A stretch of DNA of 64,000 bases from Flavobacterium sp. (GTDB taxonomy: Bacteria > Bacteroidota > Bacteroidia > Flavobacteriales > Flavobacteriaceae), in NCBI RefSeq assembly GCF_004211145.1, contig NZ_SEBS01000010.1, positions 1-64,000 of the forward strand, in the 5' to 3' direction. Within the stretch, counting starts at the first letter, position 1. Each line of letters opens with the position of its first letter. The notes beneath the pieces were generated by a model, which was not told the origin of the DNA, did no database searches, and was given only the letters and a program-made list of their open reading frames with translations. Positions 18,085-27,296 of this stretch are shown here, piece after piece. A program made the translations under genes and the position numbers.

Positions 18085-20190
18085 TTATGCTTTTTTCAAA
18101 AGGACTTTTTCTTGGGTGAACTGGTACGCGGCTTCGAGGAAATCGATCATCTTTGGCCAGCTGCCGTTCGGCTCGAAATAATTCGAATAATATTTCTTGG
18201 TCGTGACCACGAGTTTGTTGCCTTCGATTTTGGCCGAACTCGTAAAACCGCCCGTCGCATTCGTTACGTTCTTATTAAGTTTTTCAATGCCCGTAACCGT
18301 GTAGCCCGACGGGATTTCGAATTCGATCTCGTTCACGAAACTTCTTGGAAACGCCATGTAAACGTTGTCTTTGCGTTCCTTTTCCTTCTTCGTGATCTCG
18401 ACTTGGCCCGTCAGGATTTTCCCGATTTCGACGATGTAGTTCGCCCCGGCTTTCTTGACGAAGTTGTTCTCGAGCTCGAATGATTCGTTGTACACGAACG
18501 CTTCCTTTCGTCCGAAACGCCCCGTATTTTTCACCGAATAATCGTATTTCTCGACCTTGATATCGAACTCATCCGACAATGATTTCTTGAACGATTCCTT
18601 TTGCTTGTCCTTCAACTTGTCTATGAGCGCCGCATATTCCTTTTTGTACTGCGCTTCTTTTTTATTGCTTCGGACGCGGTCAAGTAACGGTTCCGTTTCG
18701 TATTTCAAATAATCCTCGTTCACATAGTCGAAAAAATAAAGCCGATCGTCTTGTTCGTCTTCCTTGAAATGTCCAAAATACGATGATTCGCGATTTACTT
18801 TCAGGCCCGACATCGCTCCATCAACCGACACTTTCGAAACCACTTTCGTATGGTTATCGTTTATCGTCGACGACGGCAAATGCACGGTTTCCACATCGGT
18901 GATCTTCTTGCGCTTCAACACGTTGAGCACGTAAGCGTCGGTGTTTTCAAGGTCGTAATCGAATTGGTCGGCACTCGTGAACGGCGTAAAATATTGCAGG
19001 TAAACCGGTTCGGGCATCGTATTGACGCGCAACATGACTGAAATATTGCTGCTCAAAAGCAGATCCGTAAGCGGGCCGTTGTAACGTTGCGTCGCCAACA
19101 CGATGTCGTAATCGATCTTGTTGTCTTTCAGGAATGCCATGAAATGATTGATGAAATCGGTCTGGTTGCTCAGGAAAATCGGGTTCTTATACAACTCGAA
19201 CGGGCTGAAGATCTTGGCTTCGTTGATCGCCCACGCCTCGACATATTGCGTGAAATAATGGTGGCGCGTGAAATAATAGACTTGTCGGACTTTCTCGGCG
19301 TCGTTCTCGAACGTCTTTTTCTTAAGGAAACGCTCGATATGGCCCATATCCCCGAACGGACGGAACGCTTCCTCATACGAAAACATCATGTCATCGGTCG
19401 AAATACTTTTCTTCACTTTCCCGTTCGCGACTTCCTTGTCCGGTTTCCCGAAGGGTTTCGTGCTCACCTGGAATTTATAGCACGGCAACGCGACCATCGG
19501 ATACAACCAGCGTTGGGAGTCGATTTTTGGGATGTCGCTCGCGGTCAGGTCGAAGCGTCGGTCGCCTTTTCGTCCGGGCGGCAAATCGGCGAATTCAGGC
19601 GCGCCGTTGAACGTATTCAGGTTCAGGAACAATCGTTTGTCAAGTTGGAGTTCGACGCGTAGTTTCAACGTCGGATAGGAATCGTTGAGCGTCGATTCAT
19701 GGCTGTCGAAAATCCCGACATTATCCGTGACCGTCATATAAAAGTAGTAATCGATGATGTCGCCGATTTCCAGGTTCGCGATCGCGATTTTCTTGTCGTC
19801 GTCGAGTTTCCGCGCTTCTTTGTCGGTATCGACGGCGATTTCCTTTCCGTCGGGCTTGATGATTTTGATGCCGAGCCAGGTTTGGTCGACGTTGCGGATG
19901 CGTTTCGAGAATTCCTTATATGAAAATTCCGAAAACTCCTTTACCGACGCCGCATCCTGCAATTTTATGCGCTTGCGGAAACCCTGTTTCGGGTAGGCCA
20001 TCGGATAGTAATAATAATCGTATTCGTACAAAATGACAGCCGATTCGTTTTTCCATTTCTCGGGAACCGTCGTGCCTTTACTCGCTTCGTCCTGGCTTTC
20101 CCAAAATAATTTTTCGACTTCTTCTTTATTTTTCTGGGCCGAAGCGATGGCCGAAACGAAAAGCAATGCACCCCAAAGGATTTTTTTCAT
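18085..20190 (-). CDS. DUF3857 domain protein, probably inactive transglutaminase fold
   Basis: The 701-residue product starts at the ATG at 20190 (MKKILWGALLFVSAIASAQ, a signal peptide); the longer frame runs into the upstream gene. An N-terminal DUF3857 beta domain (about 40-250) is followed by a transglutaminase-like region and a C-terminal beta domain. Where its neighbour has the catalytic RYGDCKGM, this protein has FLSNQTDFINHF, with no Cys. It therefore looks like a degenerate paralogue. It begins 2 bases after the neighbour stops. Confidence 0.85.
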   Translation of the reverse strand: MKKILWGALLFVSAIASAQKNKEEVEKLFWESQDEASKGTTVPEKWKNESAVILYEYDYYYYPMAYPKQGFRKRIKLQDAASVKEFSEFSYKEFSKRIRNVDQTWLGIKIIKPDGKEIAVDTDKEARKLDDDKKIAIANLEIGDIIDYYFYMTVTDNVGIFDSHESTLNDSYPTLKLRVELQLDKRLFLNLNTFNGAPEFADLPPGRKGDRRFDLTASDIPKIDSQRWLYPMVALPCYKFQVSTKPFGKPDKEVANGKVKKSISTDDMMFSYEEAFRPFGDMGHIERFLKKKTFENDAEKVRQVYYFTRHHYFTQYVEAWAINEAKIFSPFELYKNPIFLSNQTDFINHFMAFLKDNKIDYDIVLATQRYNGPLTDLLLSSNISVMLRVNTMPEPVYLQYFTPFTSADQFDYDLENTDAYVLNVLKRKKITDVETVHLPSSTINDNHTKVVSKVSVDGAMSGLKVNRESSYFGHFKEDEQDDRLYFFDYVNEDYLKYETEPLLDRVRSNKKEAQYKKEYAALIDKLKDKQKESFKKSLSDEFDIKVEKYDYSVKNTGRFGRKEAFVYNESFELENNFVKKAGANYIVEIGKILTGQVEITKKEKERKDNVYMAFPRSFVNEIEFEIPSGYTVTGIEKLNKNVTNATGGFTSSAKIEGNKLVVTTKKYYSNYFEPNGSWPKMIDFLEAAYQFTQEKVLLKKA

Positions 20191-20192
20191 GT

Positions 20193-22103
20193 TTATGATT
20201 TTGTAAGGACGATTTGTTGGTTGTAAATGGTGTTCAGGTTTTTTAGTAGCGTGTTCCAATCCGACATTTCAGCCGCTTTGATGACGCCATTCTTGAATAC
20301 GAATGTCTTTTTGCATGTAATTTCAGTCGGCGTTTGCGTAAAACTCACGAGCACTGAATAATCCTTGGCCGAAACGGTCAGGTTCTCGGGAAGTTTCGAC
20401 ACTTTGTAACCCGTGGGAATCTCGAGCGTGACCGCCGATTGATAATCGCTTTTGTAATCGAATTCGTAATCGGTCTTGCGGTCTTTGAGATCGAAATTCC
20501 CGAATTCCTTAATGAAATCAAGATCGACGTAGATCTCGTCGTCGAATCCCGACACTTTGTTGTTGACCAGGATATCGTAATCGACTTTTAATTGTTGTTC
20601 GCGATTGCTCAAATCAGACGTGATCACGTTGCTCACATGGATGTTTTTGTCACGTCGGGACAAGAAACCCTCGAGTGCGTCGTTCTTGCGGTCGGTCTCG
20701 AAACGATTGTAACCGTAGAGGAATTCGGCGCAACTTTCACCGTTGTATGTCTTGGTGCATTTGCCTTTTAGAGTTTCGTTTTCAATCGCAAACCTTACGA
20801 AATGCGTTTCCTTGTTGGACTCGTTTACGGAAGCCGGAATTTTATCGATGATGAACTTCTCCCCGTCTTCGATCATGACTTCCTTGTTTTGGATGCGTTC
20901 GGCGTTGGTTCCGAAAGCGCCGTATTTTTCGGTCCCGTCGAGGTAATATTTCTTGCCGTTATGGAAAAGCGTGCAGATCATGTGATTGTCGACCGCGAGC
21001 GACGGCGTCGTGTAATCGTACGAAATGTGTTTGGTTCCGATCCACGTCAATCGCGCGTCAAAACCCGCGAGTTTGAGCATTTGCTTGATCAGGTTGGCCA
21101 TGCCCTTGCAATCGCCGTAGCGTTTCGTGAATACATTGTTCGATTCGTCGGGTTTGAAACCTGCGATGCCGTCCTCAAACGCGATGTATCGGATGTTGTC
21201 CTGAACCCAATAATAGATGTTCTTGATTTTTTCCTCGTCGGTCTTGGCTTTTGAAACCAGTTCATCGACCTTTGGTTTTAGCACCGACGTGTCGTCTTCC
21301 ATCATATCGACGAGCGATTTATACCACGTATACAAATCGGCGGCCGAGGTGAACAGCTTGGTTTCCTTTCCATCGTTCTTAAATGATTTCGCGATGATCA
21401 GAATGTGCGGATACAAATAACTGCGGCCCGGAGCGTTCTCCTCTTTATAGAATGCCGGAACGTTTTTGAGTTCGTATTTGTAGATCGTTTCGCCGTTTGC
21501 GGTCGATTGGGTTTTCGTGATGTCGGTTCCTGCGAAATTGAATTCCTTAAGTTCGACGTTGAGCCAACTGGGAACGCTGATCGTGATCGTTTTCTTTAGC
21601 ACGGGGAATTCGTCGTTGAAATAAAGCGACGTAAAATATTTCACATCCCCGTATTTCTTGTCCATTTCATAAGTGTACGAATAGCCCTGGACCGGAAAAT
21701 CGATCGACATGTGTTTCACGCGGGCATCGTTGTAGAACAGGTCGCGGTCTTTGTAAAATTCGTCATTGACGATGAAATTCGCGACTTTCTCGTTGCGGTA
21801 CTTCATTCCGAAATGTTCGATCTTGGATTCGCTGTCGTAAAATTCGTATTTATGGATGTCGGCGCGATGCGTGATGTTCATGAGTTTTTCACGGATTTTA
21901 TTCATAACCGTGACCTTATCGCCTTCCTTACTCACCCCGAACGAAACCGCATCGCTGCTTTCAAGTATCGCTACGTCATCTTTCAGATATTGTTCGCGAA
22001 GTTTTTTTGCCAGTTGCACGTCCTCCTCGGTCGGGTCGATATTCTTTTGGGCAACCACCGTTCCAACCGCCAGGACCAACAAAAAAGAGAAGATTTTTTT
22101 CAT
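20193..22103 (-). CDS. DUF3857 and transglutaminase-like domain protein
   Basis: The 636-residue product begins at the ATG at 22103 with a signal peptide (ending VVAQ). The frame is open to 22232, but that stretch overlaps rpoD on the other strand and is not family-like. DUF3857 covers about residues 50-240. The transglutaminase-like core carries the Cys-His-Asp triad: C332 (RYGDCKGM), H374 (DNHMIC) and D389 (YLDGTEKYG). A C-terminal beta domain follows. Members are thought to be periplasmic or surface proteins; the reaction is unproven. It leads a three-gene minus-strand set divergent from rpoD. Confidence 0.9.
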   Translation of the reverse strand: MKKIFSFLLVLAVGTVVAQKNIDPTEEDVQLAKKLREQYLKDDVAILESSDAVSFGVSKEGDKVTVMNKIREKLMNITHRADIHKYEFYDSESKIEHFGMKYRNEKVANFIVNDEFYKDRDLFYNDARVKHMSIDFPVQGYSYTYEMDKKYGDVKYFTSLYFNDEFPVLKKTITISVPSWLNVELKEFNFAGTDITKTQSTANGETIYKYELKNVPAFYKEENAPGRSYLYPHILIIAKSFKNDGKETKLFTSAADLYTWYKSLVDMMEDDTSVLKPKVDELVSKAKTDEEKIKNIYYWVQDNIRYIAFEDGIAGFKPDESNNVFTKRYGDCKGMANLIKQMLKLAGFDARLTWIGTKHISYDYTTPSLAVDNHMICTLFHNGKKYYLDGTEKYGAFGTNAERIQNKEVMIEDGEKFIIDKIPASVNESNKETHFVRFAIENETLKGKCTKTYNGESCAEFLYGYNRFETDRKNDALEGFLSRRDKNIHVSNVITSDLSNREQQLKVDYDILVNNKVSGFDDEIYVDLDFIKEFGNFDLKDRKTDYEFDYKSDYQSAVTLEIPTGYKVSKLPENLTVSAKDYSVLVSFTQTPTEITCKKTFVFKNGVIKAAEMSDWNTLLKNLNTIYNQQIVLTKS

Positions 22104-22234
22104 TTTGAAAGTTTGCGAAATATAACAAAATCCTAAACTTGAAACTGCCAATAGAAAAAAATTTAAATCTGTGTAACTTTTTGTCACAACCTTACGTACA
22201 AGCATGGTATCTTCTAAAAAAAGGAAATCCATAC

Positions 22235-23098
22235 ATGAGACAACTTAAGATTACGAAGCAGGTTACCAACAGGGAAACAGCTTCACTAGACAAGTACCTT
22301 CAGGAAATTGGGAAAGTCGACCTTATCACCGCTGACGAAGAGGTGGAACTCGCACAAAAAATTAAAGCCGGAGACCAAAGAGCACTTGAAAAGCTTACAA
22401 AAGCCAACTTGCGTTTCGTCGTTTCGGTTGCAAAACAATACCAGAACCAAGGGTTGACGCTTCCCGATTTGATCAATGAAGGAAACTTGGGACTTATCAA
22501 AGCGGCTCAACGTTTTGACGAAACCCGAGGATTTAAATTCATTTCATACGCCGTTTGGTGGATTCGCCAGTCGATCCTTCAGGCTTTGGCCGAACAATCC
22601 CGTATCGTGCGTCTGCCTTTGAACAAGATCGGTTCGATCAATAAGATCAACAAGATGTACGCTTTGCTTGAGCAATCGAACGAGCGTCCGCCAAGTGCCG
22701 AGGAAATCGCAAAAGAGCTCGACATGACAGTCAACGACGTTAAAGAGTCGATGAAAAACTCAGGTCGTCACCTTTCGATGGACGCGCCTTTGGTCGAGGG
22801 AGAAGATTCGAACTTGTACGACGTTTTACGTTCAGGTGAATCTCCGAACCCGGATCGCGAACTTATCCACGAATCGTTGCGCACTGAAATCGAGCGTTCT
22901 TTAGAGACGTTGACGCCTCGTGAGGCCGACGTTGTTCGCTTGTATTTCGGATTGGGCGACCAACATCCGATGACACTCGAAGAAATTGGCGAGACTTTTG
23001 ATTTGACACGTGAACGCGTGCGTCAGATCAAGGAAAAAGCGATTCGCCGATTGAAACACACCTCAAGAAGTAAAATTCTAAAGACGTATTTAGGTTAA
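22235..23098 (+). CDS. rpoD: Primary sigma factor RpoD (sigma-A)
   Basis: This is the housekeeping sigma factor that recognises the TTG / TAnnTTTG promoters seen in this window. The ATG at 22235 ([26 protein letters not shown]) gives 287 residues, the usual size in Flavobacteria, which lack region 1.1. Regions 2 ([41 protein letters not shown]), 3 and 4 ([41 protein letters not shown]) are intact. The 130-base gap to the divergent DUF3857 gene holds its promoter, which I could not fix. Confidence 0.96.
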   Translation: MRQLKITKQVTNRETASLDKYLQEIGKVDLITADEEVELAQKIKAGDQRALEKLTKANLRFVVSVAKQYQNQGLTLPDLINEGNLGLIKAAQRFDETRGFKFISYAVWWIRQSILQALAEQSRIVRLPLNKIGSINKINKMYALLEQSNERPPSAEEIAKELDMTVNDVKESMKNSGRHLSMDAPLVEGEDSNLYDVLRSGESPNPDRELIHESLRTEIERSLETLTPREADVVRLYFGLGDQHPMTLEEIGETFDLTRERVRQIKEKAIRRLKHTSRSKILKTYLG

Positions 23099-23290
23099 TA
23101 GAACCTGAGGCAAAACCGAAACTGAACAGCATGAGGTGATGTTAATCCTATTAAACTAAAATTTAATCTTGAAACTTGAAATTCCAAAATATTTAGTATG
23201 TTTGGAAATGAAACAATGAATAAACTTCCGAAAGGAATTTATATAGCAACAACAGTCTGATTAACTGTTCGTTTTTTGATTGATGATTGA

Positions 23291-23319
23291 AACTCCGGCT
23301 GATTACCGGAGTTTTTTAT
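23291..23319 (+). terminator. Terminator after rpoD
   Basis: ACTCCGG / CCGGAGT with loop CTGATTA and a T run ends rpoD. The 190 bases between the rpoD stop and this hairpin hold no gene that I can support. Confidence 0.85.
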
Positions 23320-23447
23320 TTTATCTGTGATAAAAAACTCCAGTCGATTCGCGCAAGCGCTCGGGTTTCCGGAGTTTTTTATTTTATCTGTGATAAAAAA
23401 CTCCAGTCGATTCGCGCAAGCGCTCGGGTTTCCGGAGTTTTTTATTT
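23306..23447. repeat. 63-base tandem repeat carrying extra terminator hairpins
   Basis: A 63-base unit beginning CCGGAGTTTTTTATT starts at 23306 and again at 23369, and a third, partial copy starts at 23432. Each full unit contains AAAAAACTCC, a GCGCAAGCGC palindrome and the start of the next GGAGTTTTTT. This gives a chain of bidirectional terminators behind rpoD. The two full copies are identical by eye. The unit is 21 codons long, so a false open frame with a 21-residue repeat crosses it. Confidence 0.85.
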
Positions 23448-23453
23448 TTTAAT

Positions 23454-23716
23454 GTGCCTGAGTGCGCTGTGCCTGAGTGCCTGAGTTTCCGCTGTTACTT
23501 GCGACAAATTTCTATTCTACTTTTCACATTTGGGCGCGTCACCGACTCCGCAAGCTGCGCCGCTGTCGGGCTATCCGCTATATCTTTTGCTCGTTCCTCG
23601 CAAAAGGATGCCGCTGCTATCCCTCGCGCGTGGTCGCTAAAGCATTAATCTGTTCAAAACTCGAATTTTCATCGTAAGAAACTCAACCACTCAGGTACTA
23701 GGCACTCAGGCACTAT
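23454..23716. repeat. Inverted-arm element with a structured GC-rich core
   Basis: The left arm (about 23454-23485) is built of GTGCCTGA / GTGCCTGAG units. The right arm (about 23690-23716) carries the complement (CTCAGGTA, ACTCAGGCACT). The core of about 200 bases holds a GC-rich block at about 23527-23640 with short inverted repeats such as CTTTTGC / GCAAAAG and a GGGCTATCCGCT ... GCTGCTATCCC symmetry. It looks like a dispersed structured repeat and not like a gene. The open frames across it have no family-like sequence. Confidence 0.6.
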
Positions 23717-23721
23717 TTCCT

Positions 23722-23729
23722 TACCTTTG
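23722..23729 (+). promoter_or_regulatory. -7 box of rpe
   Basis: TACCTTTG fits TAnnTTTG and lies 20 bases before the rpe ATG. It begins just after the right arm of the preceding repeat element. Confidence 0.5.
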
Positions 23730-23749
23730 CGCCCATCTAACTACACACA

Positions 23750-24409
23750 ATGAAAAATACCCTGATCGCACCCTCAGTGCTAGCTGCCGATTTCGCGAAC
23801 CTGCAACGTGACATCGAAATGGTCAACGATTCTCAAGCCGATTGGTTCCACATTGACATCATGGACGGCGTTTTCGTCCCGAACATTTCATTCGGGATGC
23901 CGGTTCTAGAAGCCATTTCACGTCATGCCAAGAAAACCATCGACGTGCATCTGATGATCGTCGATCCCGACCGCTACATCAAGACCTTCGCTGATCTTGG
24001 CGCGAATAACCTGACGGTGCATTACGAAGCCTGCACGCATTTGCATCGCACGCTGCAAGCCATCAAGGCCGAAGGAATGAAAGCCGGTGTCGCGTTGAAT
24101 CCGCATACCTCGGTTACGGTTCTCGAAGACATCATCCAGGATGTGGATCTGGTTTGTTTGATGAGTGTAAATCCAGGTTTCGGCGGGCAGTCGTTCATCG
24201 AACACACATACAAGAAGATCAGACAGCTAAAGGAAATCATCGTAGCGAACGGCGCATCGACATTGATCGAGATCGACGGCGGCGTAACCAACAAGAATGC
24301 AGTCCAGCTCGCTGAAGCCGGTGCCGACGTTTTGGTTGCGGGAAATTTCGTTTTTAAAGCTGAAAACCCAACGCAAACCATCGCCGATCTTCGACAGTTA
24401 TTGTCATAA
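23750..24409 (+). CDS. rpe: Ribulose-phosphate 3-epimerase
   Basis: Rpe interconverts ribulose 5-phosphate and xylulose 5-phosphate in the pentose phosphate pathway. The 219-residue TIM barrel has the family motifs SVLAADFANL, WFHIDIMDGVFVPNISFG (residues about 32-49), the VDVHLMI-type strand (here IDVHLMIVDP), MSVNPGFGGQSFI and IEIDGGV. Catalytic Asp residues are in HIDIMDG and EIDGG, and metal-ligand His residues in HIDIMDG and DVHLM. It is a single gene with its own terminator. Confidence 0.96.
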   Translation: MKNTLIAPSVLAADFANLQRDIEMVNDSQADWFHIDIMDGVFVPNISFGMPVLEAISRHAKKTIDVHLMIVDPDRYIKTFADLGANNLTVHYEACTHLHRTLQAIKAEGMKAGVALNPHTSVTVLEDIIQDVDLVCLMSVNPGFGGQSFIEHTYKKIRQLKEIIVANGASTLIEIDGGVTNKNAVQLAEAGADVLVAGNFVFKAENPTQTIADLRQLLS

Positions 24410-24426
24410 TCGCAACAGTATAAAAC

Positions 24427-24458
24427 AAAAAACTCCCGACGCTAATCGGGAGTTTTTT
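24427..24458. terminator. Bidirectional terminator between rpe and the methyltransferase gene
   Basis: AACTCCCGA / TCGGGAGTT with flanking A's and T's forms a symmetric hairpin that serves both convergent genes. Confidence 0.85.
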
Positions 24459-24470
24459 ATTGGAAACATT

Positions 24471-25223
24471 TCAGCGTCCGTCCTCATTTAAAAGACACGT
24501 GCGCTTTTTCAGGATTTTCAGAATCAGGTAAACGATGCCCGACGCGAACGTACCGAACATCCACAATTGGCTAAACGTCGCCGTTTCAAAAATCAGGTTC
24601 CGCGAGATGTCGAACAAAAGGAAAACGAGAAATATCGCAGCCAATCCATTTTTCTCTTTCTTAAGGACTTTTTTCCAGCTGAACGGCAAACCCGAACTTC
24701 TGAAGCCCGTAACCTTGGGAACGAATGCCGGAGTCTGTGCGGCCCAATCGATGTATTGTTGGCCAAACTTTCGCGTCAGGAAACTTTCTTCGGCAAACAT
24801 GATACGCTCGTAATACAACCAAAACGCGAGGCAAAAGGCGATCACGAATCCAAAACTACCCGTGAACATCGCGATTCCGAGCCAACTTAAAAAATTCCCA
24901 AGATACAACGGATGTCTTACAAGCGAGTACATGCCCGTCGTGTTCAAATAATCGGCGATTTGTTCGTGCACGTTTCGTCCCGATGTGTTCTTGGGCGTAC
25001 ACCCGACGGTCAATCCGCGGACGACCAAACCCAAAACGCTTACGGAAAGGCAAAGCAATTCGAACCATAATATGTTGGCCCCACTTTTCGACCAGGCGAA
25101 TGATCCGTCGAGGAGATTGTACAAATGAATCCCAATGCCCAAAGGCAGGATCAGCAAAGGCAAATAACTCCTGTATCTAAAAAGCCAGTTGCCTTGCTTT
25201 TCGATTTCTAGTGAAAGCGACAT
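24471..25223 (-). CDS. ICMT-like / phospholipid-methyltransferase-type membrane protein
   Basis: The 250-residue product starts at the ATG at 25223 (MSLSLEIEKQGNWLFRYR); the longer open frame covers the lipocalin gene and is a shadow. It has about six membrane segments and the motif GMYSLVRHPLYLGNFLSWLG at about residues 105-124, typical of the isoprenylcysteine carboxyl methyltransferase and phospholipid methyltransferase superfamily, which uses S-adenosylmethionine. The C-terminal third adds two more hydrophobic segments. The substrate is unknown. It follows the lipocalin-like gene by 10 bases. Confidence 0.82.
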   Translation of the reverse strand: MSLSLEIEKQGNWLFRYRSYLPLLILPLGIGIHLYNLLDGSFAWSKSGANILWFELLCLSVSVLGLVVRGLTVGCTPKNTSGRNVHEQIADYLNTTGMYSLVRHPLYLGNFLSWLGIAMFTGSFGFVIAFCLAFWLYYERIMFAEESFLTRKFGQQYIDWAAQTPAFVPKVTGFRSSGLPFSWKKVLKKEKNGLAAIFLVFLLFDISRNLIFETATFSQLWMFGTFASGIVYLILKILKKRTCLLNEDGR

Positions 25224-25233
25224 GAGATCAGAA

Positions 25234-25689
25234 CTAGTTGCGCTCGAACACAAGATAGTCGCTCGGCCCGTCATCATCAAGATCCTGAAGCTCGATGCGC
25301 GTGTCAGTATAAGTCGCGATATCCCAATCTTCATTGAATACGCGGAACGTCGTCGGAGTTTGGAAAAACAGGTTGAAATCGAGGTTGGAATCTTCAGGCG
25401 TGTCGAAATCGTCGTCGGACACAATCGACCAGGTTCCGGCCACGGTTTGTCCATTTCCATCGACTGCGACGACATTATCAGCATTGAACGTAAACGTGAA
25501 ACCGGCAAAGTCGGCGGTTTTATCCACGCCGTTGTCAACGAAACTCGCGACATTCCAAGTGCCTTGGGTCGCCACTGTTACGGCCGGCGTCGGATCTTGA
25601 TTTGGGCGCGGCCCGTCGTCGTCGCTGCTGCAAGAAGTAGAAGCGATTGCAAAAACTGAGAATAATGCTGGAATAAGAAACTTTTTCAT
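25234..25689 (-). CDS. Lipocalin-like lipoprotein
   Basis: The 151-residue product has a lipoprotein signal (IASTSCSSDDDGP, Cys at about 20) followed by an Asp-rich linker that in Bacteroidota favours export to the surface. The body (TQGTWNVASFVDNGVDKT, FTFNADNVVAVDGNG, TAGTWSIVSD-like strands) is the small beta barrel often called lipocalin-like or DUF4923-like. The ligand is unknown. It is first of a two-gene set and divergent from the ECF sigma gene. Confidence 0.8.
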   Translation of the reverse strand: MKKFLIPALFSVFAIASTSCSSDDDGPRPNQDPTPAVTVATQGTWNVASFVDNGVDKTADFAGFTFTFNADNVVAVDGNGQTVAGTWSIVSDDDFDTPEDSNLDFNLFFQTPTTFRVFNEDWDIATYTDTRIELQDLDDDGPSDYLVFERN

Positions 25690-25873
25690 GATATAAGATT
25701 TAGATTATTGTATTTCGAATTTTCGTTATGGGGAAAGCTGCAGGCATTTCCGTAAATTTGGATTCCGACCATAGAATCCCCACGAACCGCAAAACCCTAC
25801 CAAAAATTTTTATTTTTTTTCGCGGTAGGGTTTTCAATACCATTGGGGTTCTATTCCTGAAATCAATTTTTAT

Positions 25874-26389
25874 ATGCCAAATCAATGCGAGACCTGCGAC
25901 GGGAATGTGTTCGCAAAATTCTTCAAAAGCCACGAACGATCGCTTCGGAATTTCCTGTACTACAAGTTCGGAAATGAAGAACAAGCCAACGATATCGCCC
26001 AGGAAGCGTTCATCAAATTGTGGCAGAATTGCGATGACATTCCACTCGAAAAAGCCAAATCGTACCTGTTCACGGTCGCGTTCAAAAAATCGCTCAAGGC
26101 GATCGCGCATCAAAAAGTCGTGCTCAACTTCGCCAAGTCAAAAGTCATCCCGATCAGCACGAACGAAAGCCCCGAATTCGTGCTCGAAGAACAAGAATTC
26201 CAAACGAAATTATCGGGCGCAATCGCGAATCTCAAAGAAACCCAACGCGTCGCATTCCTGATGCACCGAATCGACAAGATGAAATACACCGAAATCGCCG
26301 AACATCTCGGCATCAGCGTAAAAGCCGTCGAAAAACGCATACATCAAGCCATGATTTCGCTCAAACGAAACATCGAACAGTTCCGATAA
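25874..26389 (+). CDS. ECF RNA polymerase sigma factor (FecI type)
   Basis: The 171-residue product has sigma region 2 (LRNFLYYKFGNEEQANDIAQEAFIKLW, about residues 23-49) and region 4 (LKETQRVAFLMHRIDKMKYTEIAEHLGISVKAVEKRIHQAM, about 119-160). It directs transcription of a surface receptor when released by its FecR partner. The FecR gene starts 9 bases downstream and the TonB receptor follows, the standard Bacteroidota sigma / anti-sigma / transducer order. Confidence 0.93.
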   Translation: MPNQCETCDGNVFAKFFKSHERSLRNFLYYKFGNEEQANDIAQEAFIKLWQNCDDIPLEKAKSYLFTVAFKKSLKAIAHQKVVLNFAKSKVIPISTNESPEFVLEEQEFQTKLSGAIANLKETQRVAFLMHRIDKMKYTEIAEHLGISVKAVEKRIHQAMISLKRNIEQFR

Positions 26390-26398
26390 AATACAGCC

Positions 26399-27295
26399 AT
26401 GAAAAGAAAAAACCATCTCGCGCATTTGCTCAACGACGATTTGAGCCCGAGCGAAATCGAGGCTTTCAAACAAGATCCCGATTTCGAATTGTACCAAAAA
26501 ATCAAACATCACACCGACGATTTACAGTCGCCATTAGGAGAAAATCCGCAGCTGTTGACCGACGTACTTGCGGCGAAAAAGAAACCGAAAGTCGTCTCGA
26601 TGAAAGCAAAAACCGCCTGGCTTTCCATTGCCGCATCGCTACTTATCGCCGTCGGGTTGGGCTATTGGTTTTCGATGGGAACCGACACGATCCACCGCAC
26701 GGGTTTCGCCCAAACACAAAACCTGACGTTGCCCGACGGCTCAACCGTAACGCTGAATTCGGATGCGGAACTGCGCTACGAAAAAAGCGATTGGAAGTCA
26801 AAACGCACGCTCGAACTCAAAGGCGAGGCGTTGTTCAAGGTCGCGAAAGGAAAAACTTTTTCAGTGATTACGCCTACCGGAACCGTGAAAGTCGTCGGCA
26901 CCCAATTCAACGTGAGATCGCGTGGAAAAAAACTCGAAGTCGCATGTTATGAAGGAATGGTGAGCGTGACGCGAGACGAAACCCAAATCATCCTCTTGCC
27001 TGGAAACGCTGTGCTTCACGACAGCAAAAACTGGATCCGACAAAAGATTGAAAGTTCAGCTCCCGATTGGATGAACGCCAAAATCTCGCTCCAAGCCGCG
27101 TCGTTGAATGAAGTCCTTGCCGAGATCGAACGTACATACGATATAAAAATTACCGCGAAATCATCGCCCGAAAAAGCCTTTACAGGGATTTTGCCCGCGA
27201 ATGATCTCGCCGTGGCGTTGCGCATCGTCGAATCGGCGTTCCAGCTTCAAACCGTAAAAATTTCGAATCGCGAATACGAACTAAAAAGCCTGTAA
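26399..27295 (+). CDS. FecR family anti-sigma regulator
   Basis: The 298-residue inner-membrane protein has a cytoplasmic N-terminal part (about 1-75), one membrane segment (AWLSIAASLLIAVGLGYWF, about 77-95), a periplasmic FecR domain (LPDGSTVTLNSDAELRY, GEALFKVAKGKTFSVITPTG, about 110-205) and a C-terminal DUF4974-type STN-like domain (LNEVLAEIERTYDIKI). It should hold the sigma factor encoded 9 bases upstream until the receptor downstream signals. Confidence 0.93.
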   Translation: MKRKNHLAHLLNDDLSPSEIEAFKQDPDFELYQKIKHHTDDLQSPLGENPQLLTDVLAAKKKPKVVSMKAKTAWLSIAASLLIAVGLGYWFSMGTDTIHRTGFAQTQNLTLPDGSTVTLNSDAELRYEKSDWKSKRTLELKGEALFKVAKGKTFSVITPTGTVKVVGTQFNVRSRGKKLEVACYEGMVSVTRDETQIILLPGNAVLHDSKNWIRQKIESSAPDWMNAKISLQAASLNEVLAEIERTYDIKITAKSSPEKAFTGILPANDLAVALRIVESAFQLQTVKISNREYELKSL

Positions 27296-27296
27296 T

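Noticed and set aside
23218..23262. A 14-codon frame reading MNKLPKGIYIATTV after rpoD, reminiscent of a type IX sorting tail
   Set aside because: It is too short, lies alone with no upstream gene in frame and could arise by chance.
23287..23484. 65-residue frame with a 21-residue repeat behind rpoD
   Set aside because: The repeat is the 63-base terminator unit read as codons. There is no start region or family match.
24471..25553. 360-residue version of the methyltransferase
   Set aside because: The first 110 residues are a shadow of the lipocalin-like gene in another frame. The ATG at 25223 starts the family-like part.
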